DNA of 64,000 nt from Ornithinibacillus bavariensis (GTDB lineage: Bacteria; Bacillota; Bacilli; Bacillales; Amphibacillaceae), in NCBI RefSeq assembly GCF_018333235.1, contig NZ_BORP01000003.1:186001-250000 (forward strand), given 5' to 3'. Each line of letters opens with the position of its first letter. Position 1 is the stretch's first letter. Under the pieces are notes generated by a model. It saw nothing but the letters and a program-made list of their open reading frames with translations, was not told where the DNA came from and ran no database searches. This document shows positions 52,657 through 61,934 of this stretch, one piece after another. A program made the translations under genes and the position numbers.

Positions 52657-53517
52657 ATGGATATTAAACAATTACGGTATTTTATAGCTATAGCTGAGGA
52701 GAAGAATATAACTGCTGCTGCCAGTCGTCTGCATATGTCTCAACCACCTCTAAGCATGCAGTTGAAGCAATTGGAAAGTGAGTTAGGTGTTAAATTGTTC
52801 GATCGAAGTGGCAAAAGAATGGAGTTAACGGATAAAGGTGAAGTACTTTACAAAAAGGCTTTACACCTTGTAAACAATTTAGAGGAAATAAAAAACGAAA
52901 TACAGGAAACCGAGCAAGGAAAAAAGGGTGTTCTAGCTTTAGGTATTAATACTTTATCGCTTTCAGGATTTTCAGAAGTACTCCAGTCCTTCCACAAAAA
53001 ATATCCGTCCGTTTCTTTAAAAATTGTTCAAAACGATTCTAATTACTTAGCAGAGATGGTAAAAACGAGAGCCATCGAAATGGCATTTGTACGGCTTCCA
53101 CTCGAACATCATGGTTTGATATATCAGCATCTCATGAATGAGCCCTTTTATTTCGTAACAGATAAGGAAACAAGCACGATTTCACTAGAAGAGGTTTCAC
53201 AGATCCCTCTTATTATTCCAAGTACAGAAGGGCTGGGCATCTATAGTACGATTCTTGAAGCATTTACAAAGCAAAACCTGCAACTAAACAAAATGGCAGA
53301 GTGCTCTGATATGAATACATTAATGGATTTGGTTAAAGGGGGAATTGGTGCAACAATTGTTCCAAAGTCGGTACTAGACGTCTATGGTGATAAGCAGCTC
53401 TGTTCTATACCGATATGCAATACTAATATGGCATCTTCTTTAGGAGTCATTTGGCTTGAAAACCATTATGTCTCTACTCCTGCAAAGAAGTTTATCAGGC
53501 TACTGAAAGAACTCTAA
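52657..53517 (+). CDS. LysR-family transcriptional regulator
   Basis: A 286-residue regulator with the LysR helix-turn-helix at residues 1-60 (LRYFIAIAEEKNITAAASRL, then QPPLSMQLKQLESELGVKLF) and a periplasmic-binding-like effector domain from residue 90. GAAGGAG precedes ATG 52657. It is divergent from the purine permease, with a 123-bp region rich in A and T that holds a CCATATGG palindrome. LysR regulators commonly control the divergent gene, so it probably responds to a purine or precursor. The ligand is not known. Confidence 0.9.
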   Translation: MDIKQLRYFIAIAEEKNITAAASRLHMSQPPLSMQLKQLESELGVKLFDRSGKRMELTDKGEVLYKKALHLVNNLEEIKNEIQETEQGKKGVLALGINTLSLSGFSEVLQSFHKKYPSVSLKIVQNDSNYLAEMVKTRAIEMAFVRLPLEHHGLIYQHLMNEPFYFVTDKETSTISLEEVSQIPLIIPSTEGLGIYSTILEAFTKQNLQLNKMAECSDMNTLMDLVKGGIGATIVPKSVLDVYGDKQLCSIPICNTNMASSLGVIWLENHYVSTPAKKFIRLLKEL

Positions 53518-53851
53518 AAATTATTTCTATGGTGAAAAAGTTGGAATTTAACATCATGTTTGGAATGATATGCTATGTTCCTTTCTATAAGATAAACACA
53601 CCATATTGCAAAGTAAAAAATACTAAGAGACTTTTTTAGTTATAGTTTATTAATATTTTCATGTGCATCTAAGGTTAGCACCATAATTAGTAATAATGTA
53701 TCCCACTTGCAAAATCACTTTAATATAAGTGCTATTCGTAATTACAAGGGTAAAGAAGACACAAATAAATGTAAAGATTCAGTTTATAATACTGCTAATT
53801 AATCAATTCAATGGTACTATTGATTTATATATTTTAATAGGGGGTCTAAGA
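53518..53851. other. Region upstream of cas3
   Basis: AT-rich region with no coding signal I accept; the cas3 frame is open back to 53729 but lacks a start signal there. GGTTAGCACCATAATTAG (53673-53690) recurs in altered form after cas2 (GGTTAGCACTAATTA near 61969). The cas promoter must lie here, but I cannot assign its boxes. Confidence 0.45.
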
Positions 53852-56257
53852 ATGGTCTATATAGCCCATGTTCGCGAAAATGATCAGGAAATTCAAACTG
53901 TTTCCGAGCATTTACTTGGCGTTAAACGTTTAGCAGAGGTATTTGGCGAAAAATTAGGGCTAGCTCATGTTGCTGGTTTAGCAGGCTTGCTTCATGACTT
54001 GGGAAAGTATACAGATGTTTTTCAAGAATACATAATACAAGTAGCATTTCATCAGGAACCCGCTGAAAAAAAACGTGGCGAGGTTGATCATTCAACAGCC
54101 GGAGGAAAATTGCTGTTCTCCATGTTCCATAATAAAAATAATACACCTCAAGAAAAATTACTAACCGAAATAGTCGGAAATGCCATTATTTCACACCACA
54201 GTAATTTACATGATTACATTTCCCCAGATATCAAATCCGACTTTTTAAGGCGTGTAAGGGATAAAGATTTAGAAGAATATCCACTAGCCGTTGAACGCTT
54301 TTTCGAAGAAGTAATAACAGAGAAGGACTTTAAACAATATGTATACAATGCCTTGGATGAATTAATGCAATTCATAGATTCTAGTCCTACACAAATTTTC
54401 TTTCTAACAAAATTTATTTTTAGCTGTTTAGTCGATGCTGATAGAACAGATACTAGACAATTTGAAGAAAAGAGGAAAGAAGTACAGGATTCGCAATTTG
54501 GAAGTCTATTCGCCTCCTACTATCAAAAATTATTGAATAAACTCATTTCCTTTAAAAAGGGTAAAAAAGGTAATGAGCAAATCAATAAATTACGACAAGA
54601 ATTGTCAGAACAATGCGACTCATTTGCTGATAAACCCTCAGGTATTTATACTTTGTCAATTCCAACAGGAGGAGGAAAAACACTAGCTAGCCTCCGATAT
54701 GCACTTAAACATGCACAAAAATTTGATAAACAGCGGATTATATACGTTGTACCATTTACAACAATAATTGAACAAAATGCAGAAGAGATTAGAAAGATAT
54801 TGGAAGACGATATACATCTATTAGAGCATCATTCCAATGTTATTGATGATGAAGAGGAAAATGATGAACTACTCGATGGTTTGATTACAAAGAGAGAAAA
54901 ACTAAAACTTGCACGTGATAACTGGGATAGCCCTATTATTTTCACTACACTTGTCCAATTTTTGAATGTTTTTTATGCCAAAGGAAATAGAAATACACGA
55001 CGATTACATAATCTAAGTCATTCTGTACTTATCTTTGATGAAGTACAGAAGGTTCCGACAAAAAGTGTATCCCTTTTCAATGAAGCGCTAAACTTTTTAA
55101 AAAAAGATGCTCACTCTAGCATTCTGCTTTGCACTGCAACCCAACCAACATTGGATCATGTAAATCATTCTCTATTGAAAAACAGAGATGGAGAGATTGT
55201 TCAAAATCTGCCAGAAGTTTTTAAAGCATTTAAGAGGAATGAGATTATTGATCGAACAGGTACACAGATAAATAATAACCAGTTAGCTGATTGGATTCAT
55301 TCTAATGCAGAATCATGGGTTAATACACTTGTAATATTAAATACAAAGTCAGTGGTTAAAAAACTTTACGAAGCTTTAAAGGATGGTCCATTACCAGTTT
55401 ATCATTTGAGTACAACTATGTGTGCAGTACATCGGAAAGATATTTTAAACAAAATAAAGAAATTATTGAAAAATAAAACCCCTTTTATATGCGTGACAAC
55501 TCAATTGATTGAAGCCGGTGTTGATGTAAGCTTTAAGCGTGTAATTCGATCATTGGCTGGACTCGATTCCATTGCTCAAGCAGCTGGAAGATGTAATAGG
55601 CATGGTGAAGATGGTGTCCAAGATGTATACGTGATTGATCATGCTGATGAAAAACTTACGAGATTGAAGGAAATTAAAACTGGTAAAGAGATAACAGGGA
55701 ATATTCTTGCAAGATATAAAAAGGTCGCTGAGGAATATGATAAAAGCTTATTATCGTATACAGCGATGAATGAATACTTCCAGCATTATTATAAAAAAAT
55801 GGAAACAGATTTAAACTATTATATTCCTAAGGTAGAAAAAGACATGACGAAATTGTTGATGGCTACTCGAAGGGAAAACGATTATCTCAAAGCATATGTG
55901 AAAAAATATAAAGCAGGATTTCCACTAGTTTTAACCGGCAGTTATAAAACAGCAGCAGACTATTTCCAAGTTATTGATCAACAGACTACTTCTGTAATTG
56001 TACCTTATGGCGATGGAAAAGAAATTATCGCAAAGTTAAATAGTGTTAAGAGAATAGAAGATTTATCAAAACTATTAAAGCGAGCGCAACAATATACGGT
56101 TAATGTATATTCACAAGCCTTAAGACAATTGAACCAGGATAATGCTATTGTTCCGCATCTAGAAGGCATGATTTATGAGCTAAGGGAGAATTGGTACAGT
56201 GAAGATTATGGTGTTGATTTTAAAGGAGAAGGTGAGATGGACTTTATGTCATTTTAA
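53852..56257 (+). CDS. cas3: CRISPR-associated helicase/nuclease Cas3 (type I-C)
   Basis: Degrades DNA recruited by the Cascade complex. The 801-residue protein has an N-terminal HD nuclease domain (His20, then LLHDLGK with His48-Asp49, DHSTAGG, ISHHSN) and a superfamily-2 helicase: Walker A IPTGGGKTLA, DExx box FDEVQ (a DEVQ variant), LLCTATQPT as motif III and QAAGRCNRHGE as motif VI. ATG 53852 follows AGGGGGT by 7-8 nt and removes 41 weak upstream codons. Both halves look intact. A 233-bp gap separates it from cas5c. Confidence 0.95.
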   Translation: MVYIAHVRENDQEIQTVSEHLLGVKRLAEVFGEKLGLAHVAGLAGLLHDLGKYTDVFQEYIIQVAFHQEPAEKKRGEVDHSTAGGKLLFSMFHNKNNTPQEKLLTEIVGNAIISHHSNLHDYISPDIKSDFLRRVRDKDLEEYPLAVERFFEEVITEKDFKQYVYNALDELMQFIDSSPTQIFFLTKFIFSCLVDADRTDTRQFEEKRKEVQDSQFGSLFASYYQKLLNKLISFKKGKKGNEQINKLRQELSEQCDSFADKPSGIYTLSIPTGGGKTLASLRYALKHAQKFDKQRIIYVVPFTTIIEQNAEEIRKILEDDIHLLEHHSNVIDDEEENDELLDGLITKREKLKLARDNWDSPIIFTTLVQFLNVFYAKGNRNTRRLHNLSHSVLIFDEVQKVPTKSVSLFNEALNFLKKDAHSSILLCTATQPTLDHVNHSLLKNRDGEIVQNLPEVFKAFKRNEIIDRTGTQINNNQLADWIHSNAESWVNTLVILNTKSVVKKLYEALKDGPLPVYHLSTTMCAVHRKDILNKIKKLLKNKTPFICVTTQLIEAGVDVSFKRVIRSLAGLDSIAQAAGRCNRHGEDGVQDVYVIDHADEKLTRLKEIKTGKEITGNILARYKKVAEEYDKSLLSYTAMNEYFQHYYKKMETDLNYYIPKVEKDMTKLLMATRRENDYLKAYVKKYKAGFPLVLTGSYKTAADYFQVIDQQTTSVIVPYGDGKEIIAKLNSVKRIEDLSKLLKRAQQYTVNVYSQALRQLNQDNAIVPHLEGMIYELRENWYSEDYGVDFKGEGEMDFMSF

Positions 56258-56490
56258 AATAAAATCTATCTATTTCAGATAGCCGTTTCAAAATTCTATA
56301 TATGAATTTTTCAATCTGCACTTAAATAAACGATATATTTAATATAACAAAATATTAAATAAAAATGTTACTTGGATCTAAATGCCAAATAAATATATAT
56401 CAGTAAAGTTTATACAAATCCTACTGGTTTATTCTATTTTAATATTAAATAGAAAATTCACTAGCTATCTATTTTAAAGGAGGTGAAACC
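56258..56490. other. Gap between cas3 and cas5c
   Basis: A 233-bp very AT-rich stretch with several AATATTAAAT-like palindromic words near 56340-56455. No reading frame. The gap may hold a second promoter for cas5c onwards; no sure -35/-10 pair can be chosen. Confidence 0.4.
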
Positions 56491-57204
56491 ATGAAAAACG
56501 AAATCCAATTTGAGATATTTGGCGATTATGCCCTTTTCACAGACCCGCTTACCAAAATTGGTGGTGAAAAGCTTTCATATAGTGTACCGACGTACCAAGC
56601 TATAAAAGGAATAGTAGAATCCGTTTATTGGAAGCCAACAATCATGTTTATTATTGACGAACTTCGTGTCATGAAACCAATTCAGATGGAGTCAAAAGGA
56701 ATTCGGCCAATTGAATATGGCGGTGGGAATACACTTGCGAACTATACCTATTTGAGGGATGTGCATTACCAGGTAAAGGCACATTTTGAATTTAATATGA
56801 ACCGCCCTGATATGGCATTTGATCGTAATGAAGGGAAGCACTTTAGCATTCTTCAGCGAGCATTGAAAGCTGGTGGTCGTAGAGACATTTTCCTTGGCAC
56901 AAGAGAATGTCAGGGCTACGTGGAACCTTGCGAATATGGAAGTGGAAAAGGTTACTATGATGAAATTCACGCAGATTATACACTCGGAACAATGGTACAT
57001 GGTTTTAATTATCCAGATGAAACAGGAAAAAATCAATTAGAAGTCAGATTATGGCGACCAGAAATGAAGAGGGGATATATTCAGTTTCCTAGACCCGAAA
57101 ATTGCAAGATTATAAGACCAATTAAAGAAATGGAAGCAAAATTTTTTAATGAAGAAAATATAGAATCTGTTGAATCGTTGTCTCGTTCGTTAGGGGGGGA
57201 ATAA
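56491..57204 (+). CDS. cas5: Cas5c (Cas5d), pre-crRNA endonuclease and Cascade subunit
   Basis: In type I-C systems Cas5 replaces Cas6: it cuts the repeat RNA and stays on the 5' handle. The 237-residue protein has the RAMP ferredoxin fold with a glycine-rich segment (IEYGGGNT, residues 74-81). Tyr46 (SVYW), Lys116 and His117 (EGKHFS) lie at exactly the numbers described as catalytic for the Bacillus halodurans enzyme, so it should be active. AAAGGAGGTG precedes the ATG. cas8c follows after 2 nt. Confidence 0.95.
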   Translation: MKNEIQFEIFGDYALFTDPLTKIGGEKLSYSVPTYQAIKGIVESVYWKPTIMFIIDELRVMKPIQMESKGIRPIEYGGGNTLANYTYLRDVHYQVKAHFEFNMNRPDMAFDRNEGKHFSILQRALKAGGRRDIFLGTRECQGYVEPCEYGSGKGYYDEIHADYTLGTMVHGFNYPDETGKNQLEVRLWRPEMKRGYIQFPRPENCKIIRPIKEMEAKFFNEENIESVESLSRSLGGE

Positions 57205-57206
57205 GA

Positions 57207-59120
57207 TTGAGTTGGTTGCAGAATCTGTACAAAACCTACAATGACAATGAAGAATACGTTGGAAAAATAGTCAAGAAACGAAGTGATCGGGAGTATACAT
57301 TATTACCGATTTCCCATACAACACAAAATGCGCATATTGAAGTTACAGTTGATGAATATGGGAATTATTTGAAAGGAATTGTACTAGAAAAAGAGAATAC
57401 TATTATTCCTTGCACTGAGGAGTCTGCAAGTCGTGCAGGTTCAAAGGTTGCACCATACCCATTACATGATAAATTAAGTTATGTTGCAGGTGACTTTGTA
57501 AAATATGGAGGGAAAATTAAAAATCATGACGATATCCCTTTCGAGTCATATATCAAGAATTTAAAGGAATGGGCAGAATCACCACATACCACAGAAAAAG
57601 TAATAAGTATTTATAAATATGTATGCAAAGGACGGTTGATTGAAGATTTGGTTAACGATGGTCTTCTAGTGTTGGATGAGAATCAACAATTAATTGAGAA
57701 GTGGAATAAGAAGCTCGAAGAAACCCTTGGAGAAAAGCCATTAATCTTTTCTAGTGGTGCTACAGATCAAGTAAGTGCTTTTGTTCGATTTAATGTTTAT
57801 AAACGAACATCCACAGTAGAAGTATGGAAGGATAAAGAAGTATACCAGTCTTTTATTGACTTTTATAATGAAAAATTAGGTGATGAGGATGTTGACTTTG
57901 TAACAGGTAAAATAGCTCCAAGTACAGAGCGACATGCCAATAAAATTCGTCATGCAGCCGACAAGGCAAAATTGATTTCAGCGAACGACACTTCAGGATT
58001 TACTTTCCGCGGTAGATTTACGACTAGTAGGGACGCTGCTAGTATTAGCTATGAGGTATCACAAAAAGCCCATAATGCATTAAAGTGGCTAATTCACCGT
58101 CAGGGGAAAACTATTGATAACCGTGTATTTCTTGTTTGGGGGAATGATGGCAAAAATGTCCCTTACCCAGTTGAAGACGCCTTGGATATTTTGCAACATA
58201 CAAATCAAAACATAGAAACAGATCCGGATACAGATAAACCTTTTGCAGAAGAAGTAAAAAGAGCTATAGATGGATATCGAAATGATCTTGACTATGACTC
58301 AGAAGTTAACATAATTGTTCTTGACTCTGCGACTACGGGAAGAATGGCAGTTCTTTATTATCGAAATATGAATAAAGAGATATACCTTAATCGATTAAAA
58401 GATTGGCATTCAAAGTGTATATGGGAGCATAGATATCGCAGAAGTGAGGAGAGATTTGTGAAATTTTACGGTGCTCCAGCAACGAAAGATATTGCTTTTG
58501 CAGCATATGGTCCTAGGGCGAGTGAAAAAGTTGTAAAGGGCTTAATGGAAAGATTGCTTCCTTGTATTATAGACGGACGTGTTGTTCCGAAGGATATTAT
58601 GAAAAGTGCTTTTCATCGAGCATCTAATCCTGTTACGATGGAGCATTGGGAATGGGAGAAAACCCTGAGCGTTACCTGTGCATTAATACGAAGATCATTG
58701 CTTGAAGAAAAGGAGGAAATGGATGTGACATTAGACAAAGATATTACTGATCGTAGTTACCTATTTGGTAGATTGTTAGCAGTTGCTGATGTACTAGAGA
58801 GAAGTGCACTTGGTAAAGAGGAAACGAGAGCTACTAATGCAATACGTTATATGAATTCTTTTTCACAAAAGCCGAGCCGAACATGGATGACTCTGCAGGC
58901 GAGTTTACAACCATATCAATCAAAGCTTGGGGCAAAAGCGAACTATTTATCAAAAGTTATAGATGAGATTAGTGATAAATTTTCTATTGATGATTTTAAT
59001 AATAAGCCACTATCTGAAAAATTTTTATTGGGTTTTTACAGTCAACGTCGAGAACTATATATGAAAAAAGAAAAAAATATTGAAAGTGAGGAACAAATAA
59101 ATGAGTATACTCGACCATAA
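57207..59120 (+). CDS. cas8c: Cas8c (Csd1), large subunit of type I-C Cascade
   Basis: The 637-residue large subunit recognises the PAM and stabilises the R-loop. The Csd1 signature regions are present: WLQNLYKTYN at the N-terminus, then FTFRGRF, SYEVSQKAHNALKWLI and RVFLVWGN, plus SKCIWEHRYRR. The start is TTG 57207 with a G-rich ribosome site 6-7 nt upstream. It lies 2 nt after cas5c and overlaps cas7 by 20 nt. The last 131 codons also form an independent unit for the small subunit (see the Cas11c entry). Confidence 0.95.
   Translation: MSWLQNLYKTYNDNEEYVGKIVKKRSDREYTLLPISHTTQNAHIEVTVDEYGNYLKGIVLEKENTIIPCTEESASRAGSKVAPYPLHDKLSYVAGDFVKYGGKIKNHDDIPFESYIKNLKEWAESPHTTEKVISIYKYVCKGRLIEDLVNDGLLVLDENQQLIEKWNKKLEETLGEKPLIFSSGATDQVSAFVRFNVYKRTSTVEVWKDKEVYQSFIDFYNEKLGDEDVDFVTGKIAPSTERHANKIRHAADKAKLISANDTSGFTFRGRFTTSRDAASISYEVSQKAHNALKWLIHRQGKTIDNRVFLVWGNDGKNVPYPVEDALDILQHTNQNIETDPDTDKPFAEEVKRAIDGYRNDLDYDSEVNIIVLDSATTGRMAVLYYRNMNKEIYLNRLKDWHSKCIWEHRYRRSEERFVKFYGAPATKDIAFAAYGPRASEKVVKGLMERLLPCIIDGRVVPKDIMKSAFHRASNPVTMEHWEWEKTLSVTCALIRRSLLEEKEEMDVTLDKDITDRSYLFGRLLAVADVLERSALGKEETRATNAIRYMNSFSQKPSRTWMTLQASLQPYQSKLGAKANYLSKVIDEISDKFSIDDFNNKPLSEKFLLGFYSQRRELYMKKEKNIESEEQINEYTRP
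58725..59120 (+). CDS. cas11c: Cas11c small subunit from an internal start in cas8c
   Basis: Type I-C effector complexes contain Cas11c, a small subunit translated from within cas8c. Here AAGGAGG (58710-58716) precedes GTG 58725 by 8 nt, in the cas8c frame. The predicted 131-residue product begins at MTLDKDITDRSYLFGRLLAV and covers the helical C-terminal domain; it ends with cas8c. An ATG at 58719 has only 2 nt spacing and is less suitable. Internal translation is known for the subtype; this exact site is inferred from the sequence. Confidence 0.8.
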   Translation: MTLDKDITDRSYLFGRLLAVADVLERSALGKEETRATNAIRYMNSFSQKPSRTWMTLQASLQPYQSKLGAKANYLSKVIDEISDKFSIDDFNNKPLSEKFLLGFYSQRRELYMKKEKNIESEEQINEYTRP

Positions 59121-59958
59121 AGTTGATTTTGCTGTAGTTTTATCTGTTTCAAAGGCTAACCCGAATGGCGATCCGCTAAATGGAAACCGTCCACGTCAAA
59201 ATTACGATGGACATGGAGAGATTTCAGACGTTGCTATCAAACGAAAAATCCGTAACCGATTGCAAGATATGGGGGAATCCATTTTTGTTCAATCTGATGA
59301 CCGCAAAACAGATGGCTTTAAGAGTTTAAAGGAAAGAGCAGAATCTGATGAAACCTTAGCAAAAATGTTAAAAGATAAGAAAGCTGCACGTGATAAATTT
59401 GCTTCAATTGCTTGTGAGAAATGGATAGACGTCCGCAGTTTCGGACAAGTGTTTGCTTTTAAGGGATCTGATCTTTCCGTAGGTGTTCGTGGTCCCGTGA
59501 GTGTTCAAACAGCAACTAGTATTGATCCGATCGATATCACAAGTTTACAGATTACTAAAAGTGTGAATTCAGTTACAAGTGACACTAAGGGTTCTGACAC
59601 TATGGGAATGAAGCATCGTGTAGACTTTGGAGTATATGTATTCAATGGAAGTATTAATACACAACTTGCTGAAAAAACGGGATTTACAAATGAAGACGCA
59701 GAAAAAATTAAACAAGCTTTAATTACACTATTTGAAAATGATAGTTCATCTGCACGACCTGATGGTAGTATGGAAGTTCATAAAGTATACTGGTGGGAGC
59801 ATAGCTCTAAACTAGGTCAATATTCTTCCGCAAAAGTACATCGTTCTTTAAGAATTGAAGCTAAAACAGATGCTCCGAAGTCTTTTGATGAAGACAATTA
59901 TACGATAGCATTACATGACTTACAAGGTCTAGCGGTGGAAGTATTTAATGGGCAATAA
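59101..59958 (+). CDS. cas7: Cas7 (Csd2), Cascade backbone subunit
   Basis: A 285-residue backbone protein that polymerises along the crRNA. The N-terminal strand DFAVVLSVSKANPNGDPLNG is the family mark. RSFGQVFAF, VGVRGPVSVQ and MGMKHRVDFGVYVFNGS are other conserved parts, giving the RRM-like palm with a thumb loop. It overlaps the end of cas8c by 20 nt and cas4 by 11 nt. The start ATG 59101 follows GTGAGGAAC-like pairing within cas8c. It is of typical length. Confidence 0.95.
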   Translation: MSILDHKVDFAVVLSVSKANPNGDPLNGNRPRQNYDGHGEISDVAIKRKIRNRLQDMGESIFVQSDDRKTDGFKSLKERAESDETLAKMLKDKKAARDKFASIACEKWIDVRSFGQVFAFKGSDLSVGVRGPVSVQTATSIDPIDITSLQITKSVNSVTSDTKGSDTMGMKHRVDFGVYVFNGSINTQLAEKTGFTNEDAEKIKQALITLFENDSSSARPDGSMEVHKVYWWEHSSKLGQYSSAKVHRSLRIEAKTDAPKSFDEDNYTIALHDLQGLAVEVFNGQ

Positions 59959-60604
59959 TGAAGATCAATACTTAATGTTGTCAGGTCTACAGCACTTTGA
60001 GTTTTGTCGCCGACAATGGGCATTGATCCATATTGAACAACAATGGGAAGAGAATGTAAAAACAATTGAAGGACAGCATTTGCATCAAAAAGCTGATCAA
60101 CCATTTGTCCGTGAAAAACGTGGTGAAAAGCTGATCGTACGAGCGATGCCTATACAATCTCATCATTTAAAATTGAATGGTATCTGTGACGTTGTTGAAT
60201 TTATTGAAAATCCAGATGGTGTCGAATTAGCTGGAATGAATGGTTTATTCTTACCATATCCAGTTGAATATAAACGAGGTAAACCAAAAAAAGGTGACGA
60301 AGATATTATTCAACTAGTAGCACAAGCAATTTGTTTAGAAGAAATGCTTCTTTGTAAAGTCGATAAAGGGTTTCTCTATTACCATGAAATAAAGCATCGT
60401 GTGGAAGTGCCTATAAATGAAACTTTTAAAAATAAAGTGACAGAGATGGCAAAGGAAATGCACCATTATTATGATAATCGGCATACACCTAAAGTTAAAA
60501 CAGGTCAACATTGTAAAAGCTGTTCATTACAACATATTTGTTTACCGAAGCTAATGATGAAGCATTCTGTAAAAAGTTTTATTGAAGGGAGGTTGAACGA
60601 GTGA
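59948..60604 (+). CDS. cas4: Cas4 nuclease for prespacer trimming
   Basis: A 218-residue PD-(D/E)xK exonuclease with a Fe-S cluster that works with Cas1-Cas2 to choose spacers with a correct PAM. The cluster cysteines are visible: one in EFCRRQW (near residue 18) and three in GQHCKSCSLQHICLP (near residues 184-193). The catalytic core includes GICDVVEF and PVEYKRGKPK, and a RecB-like QL-AQAICLEEM segment. It overlaps both neighbours (11 nt with cas7, 4 nt with cas1), a sign of coupled translation. Confidence 0.95.
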   Translation: MGNNEDQYLMLSGLQHFEFCRRQWALIHIEQQWEENVKTIEGQHLHQKADQPFVREKRGEKLIVRAMPIQSHHLKLNGICDVVEFIENPDGVELAGMNGLFLPYPVEYKRGKPKKGDEDIIQLVAQAICLEEMLLCKVDKGFLYYHEIKHRVEVPINETFKNKVTEMAKEMHHYYDNRHTPKVKTGQHCKSCSLQHICLPKLMMKHSVKSFIEGRLNE

Positions 60605-61632
60605 AAAAATTGCTAAACACGTTGTTTGTTACCCAATCGGATGTTTATTTGTCATTAGATGGGGATAATATTGTGTTGCTAAAAGATCAGGAACAACTCG
60701 GGAGGCTTCCTTTACATAATTTAGAAAGTATCGTTAGTTTTGGATACACAGGAGCTAGTCCTGCGCTAATGGGATACTGTGCTGAACGTAATATATCAAT
60801 TGCCTTCCTAACAAAGAACGGAAGGTTCTTGGCACGGGTAATTGGTCAAAGTAGAGGTAATGTCACGTTAAGGAAGAAACAATATCGTTTATCCGATGAC
60901 GAGCAAGCCTCAGCAAGAATTGCACGTAATTTTATCTTTGGTAAAATCTATAATAACAAATGGATACTTGAACGAATGACAAGAAATTATCCATTTCGTA
61001 TAGATGTTGATCGTTTTAAAGAAATATCTAACCACCTGACTTCGATTCTCCAAGAAGTAAGAAAATGTGAAGATTTAGATAGCCTAAGAGGTTGGGAAGG
61101 ACAAGCCGCTATTAGTTATAATAGGGTCTTTAATTCTATGATTCTACAACAAAAAGATGATTTTTATTTTCATCAGCGCTCTAGGAGACCGCCAAAGGAC
61201 AATGTAAATGCAATGCTTTCTTTTGCCTATACACTTCTTGCAAATGATACTGCGGCTGCTTTGGAAACTGTTGGTCTCGACGCTTATGTTGGTTTTATGC
61301 ACCGTGATAGGCCTGGACGCGTATCTCTTGCTCTTGATCTGATGGAAGAATTAAGAGGAGTTTTTGCAGATAAATTTGTATTATCCTTAATAAATCGCAA
61401 AGAGGTAAACAAGGATAATTTTTATAAAAAGGAAAATGGCGCTATATTAATGACAGATGATGCCAGAAAAATTTTTTTGAAGTCCTGGCAGTTGAAGAAA
61501 CAAGATAAGATAACACATCCATTCCTATCTGAAAAAATAACATGGGGACTGGTACCTTATGTACAGGCATTATTACTTGCACGACACTTACGTGGCGATT
61601 TAGATGAATATCCACCATTTTTATGGAAGTAG
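60601..61632 (+). CDS. cas1: Cas1 integrase (type I-C)
   Basis: Central integrase of adaptation, 343 residues. The N-terminal beta domain (LFVTQSDVYLSLDGDNIV) is followed by the helical catalytic domain with the metal-binding Glu in RGWEGQAAISYNRVF (near residue 165), His in GFMHRDRPGR (near 233) and Asp/Glu in SLALDLMEELR (near 246). The GTG start overlaps the cas4 stop codon (GTGA). Cas2 follows 8 nt downstream. Confidence 0.96.
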   Translation: MKKLLNTLFVTQSDVYLSLDGDNIVLLKDQEQLGRLPLHNLESIVSFGYTGASPALMGYCAERNISIAFLTKNGRFLARVIGQSRGNVTLRKKQYRLSDDEQASARIARNFIFGKIYNNKWILERMTRNYPFRIDVDRFKEISNHLTSILQEVRKCEDLDSLRGWEGQAAISYNRVFNSMILQQKDDFYFHQRSRRPPKDNVNAMLSFAYTLLANDTAAALETVGLDAYVGFMHRDRPGRVSLALDLMEELRGVFADKFVLSLINRKEVNKDNFYKKENGAILMTDDARKIFLKSWQLKKQDKITHPFLSEKITWGLVPYVQALLLARHLRGDLDEYPPFLWK

Positions 61633-61640
61633 GTGAATTG

Positions 61641-61931
61641 ATGCTAGTTTTAATTACGTATGATGTTAGTACCTCAAGTAAAGGTGGAACAAAAAGACTT
61701 AGAAAAGTTTCAAAGGCATGTCAAAATTATGGACAACGTGTACAAAACTCTGTCTTTGAATGCATTTTAGATGCTACACAATATACAATATTAAAACATG
61801 AATTGGAGCAACTTATTGATTCCACTACAGATAGCCTTCGATTTTATAATTTAGGGAACAATCATAAAACTAAAGTAGAGCATATTGGAATAAAAGAATC
61901 TATAGATTTAGAAGAACCATTATTATTTTAG
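61641..61931 (+). CDS. cas2: Cas2 (type I-C)
   Basis: A 96-residue ferredoxin-fold partner of Cas1 in spacer integration. The first strand VLITYDVST carries the conserved Asp, and QNSVFECILDATQY and the C-terminal beta strands also match. ATG 61641 follows AGGTGA by 6 nt; the frame from 61623 overlaps cas1 and is not preferred. It is the last cas gene, and the leader and array follow in the same orientation. Confidence 0.95.
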   Translation: MLVLITYDVSTSSKGGTKRLRKVSKACQNYGQRVQNSVFECILDATQYTILKHELEQLIDSTTDSLRFYNLGNNHKTKVEHIGIKESIDLEEPLLF

Positions 61932-61934
61932 TTA

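Noticed and set aside
53729-53851. N-terminal extension of cas3 by 41 codons
   Set aside because: No start signal with a ribosome site; the extension is hydrophobic and not part of the HD domain, while ATG 53852 has AGGGGGT.
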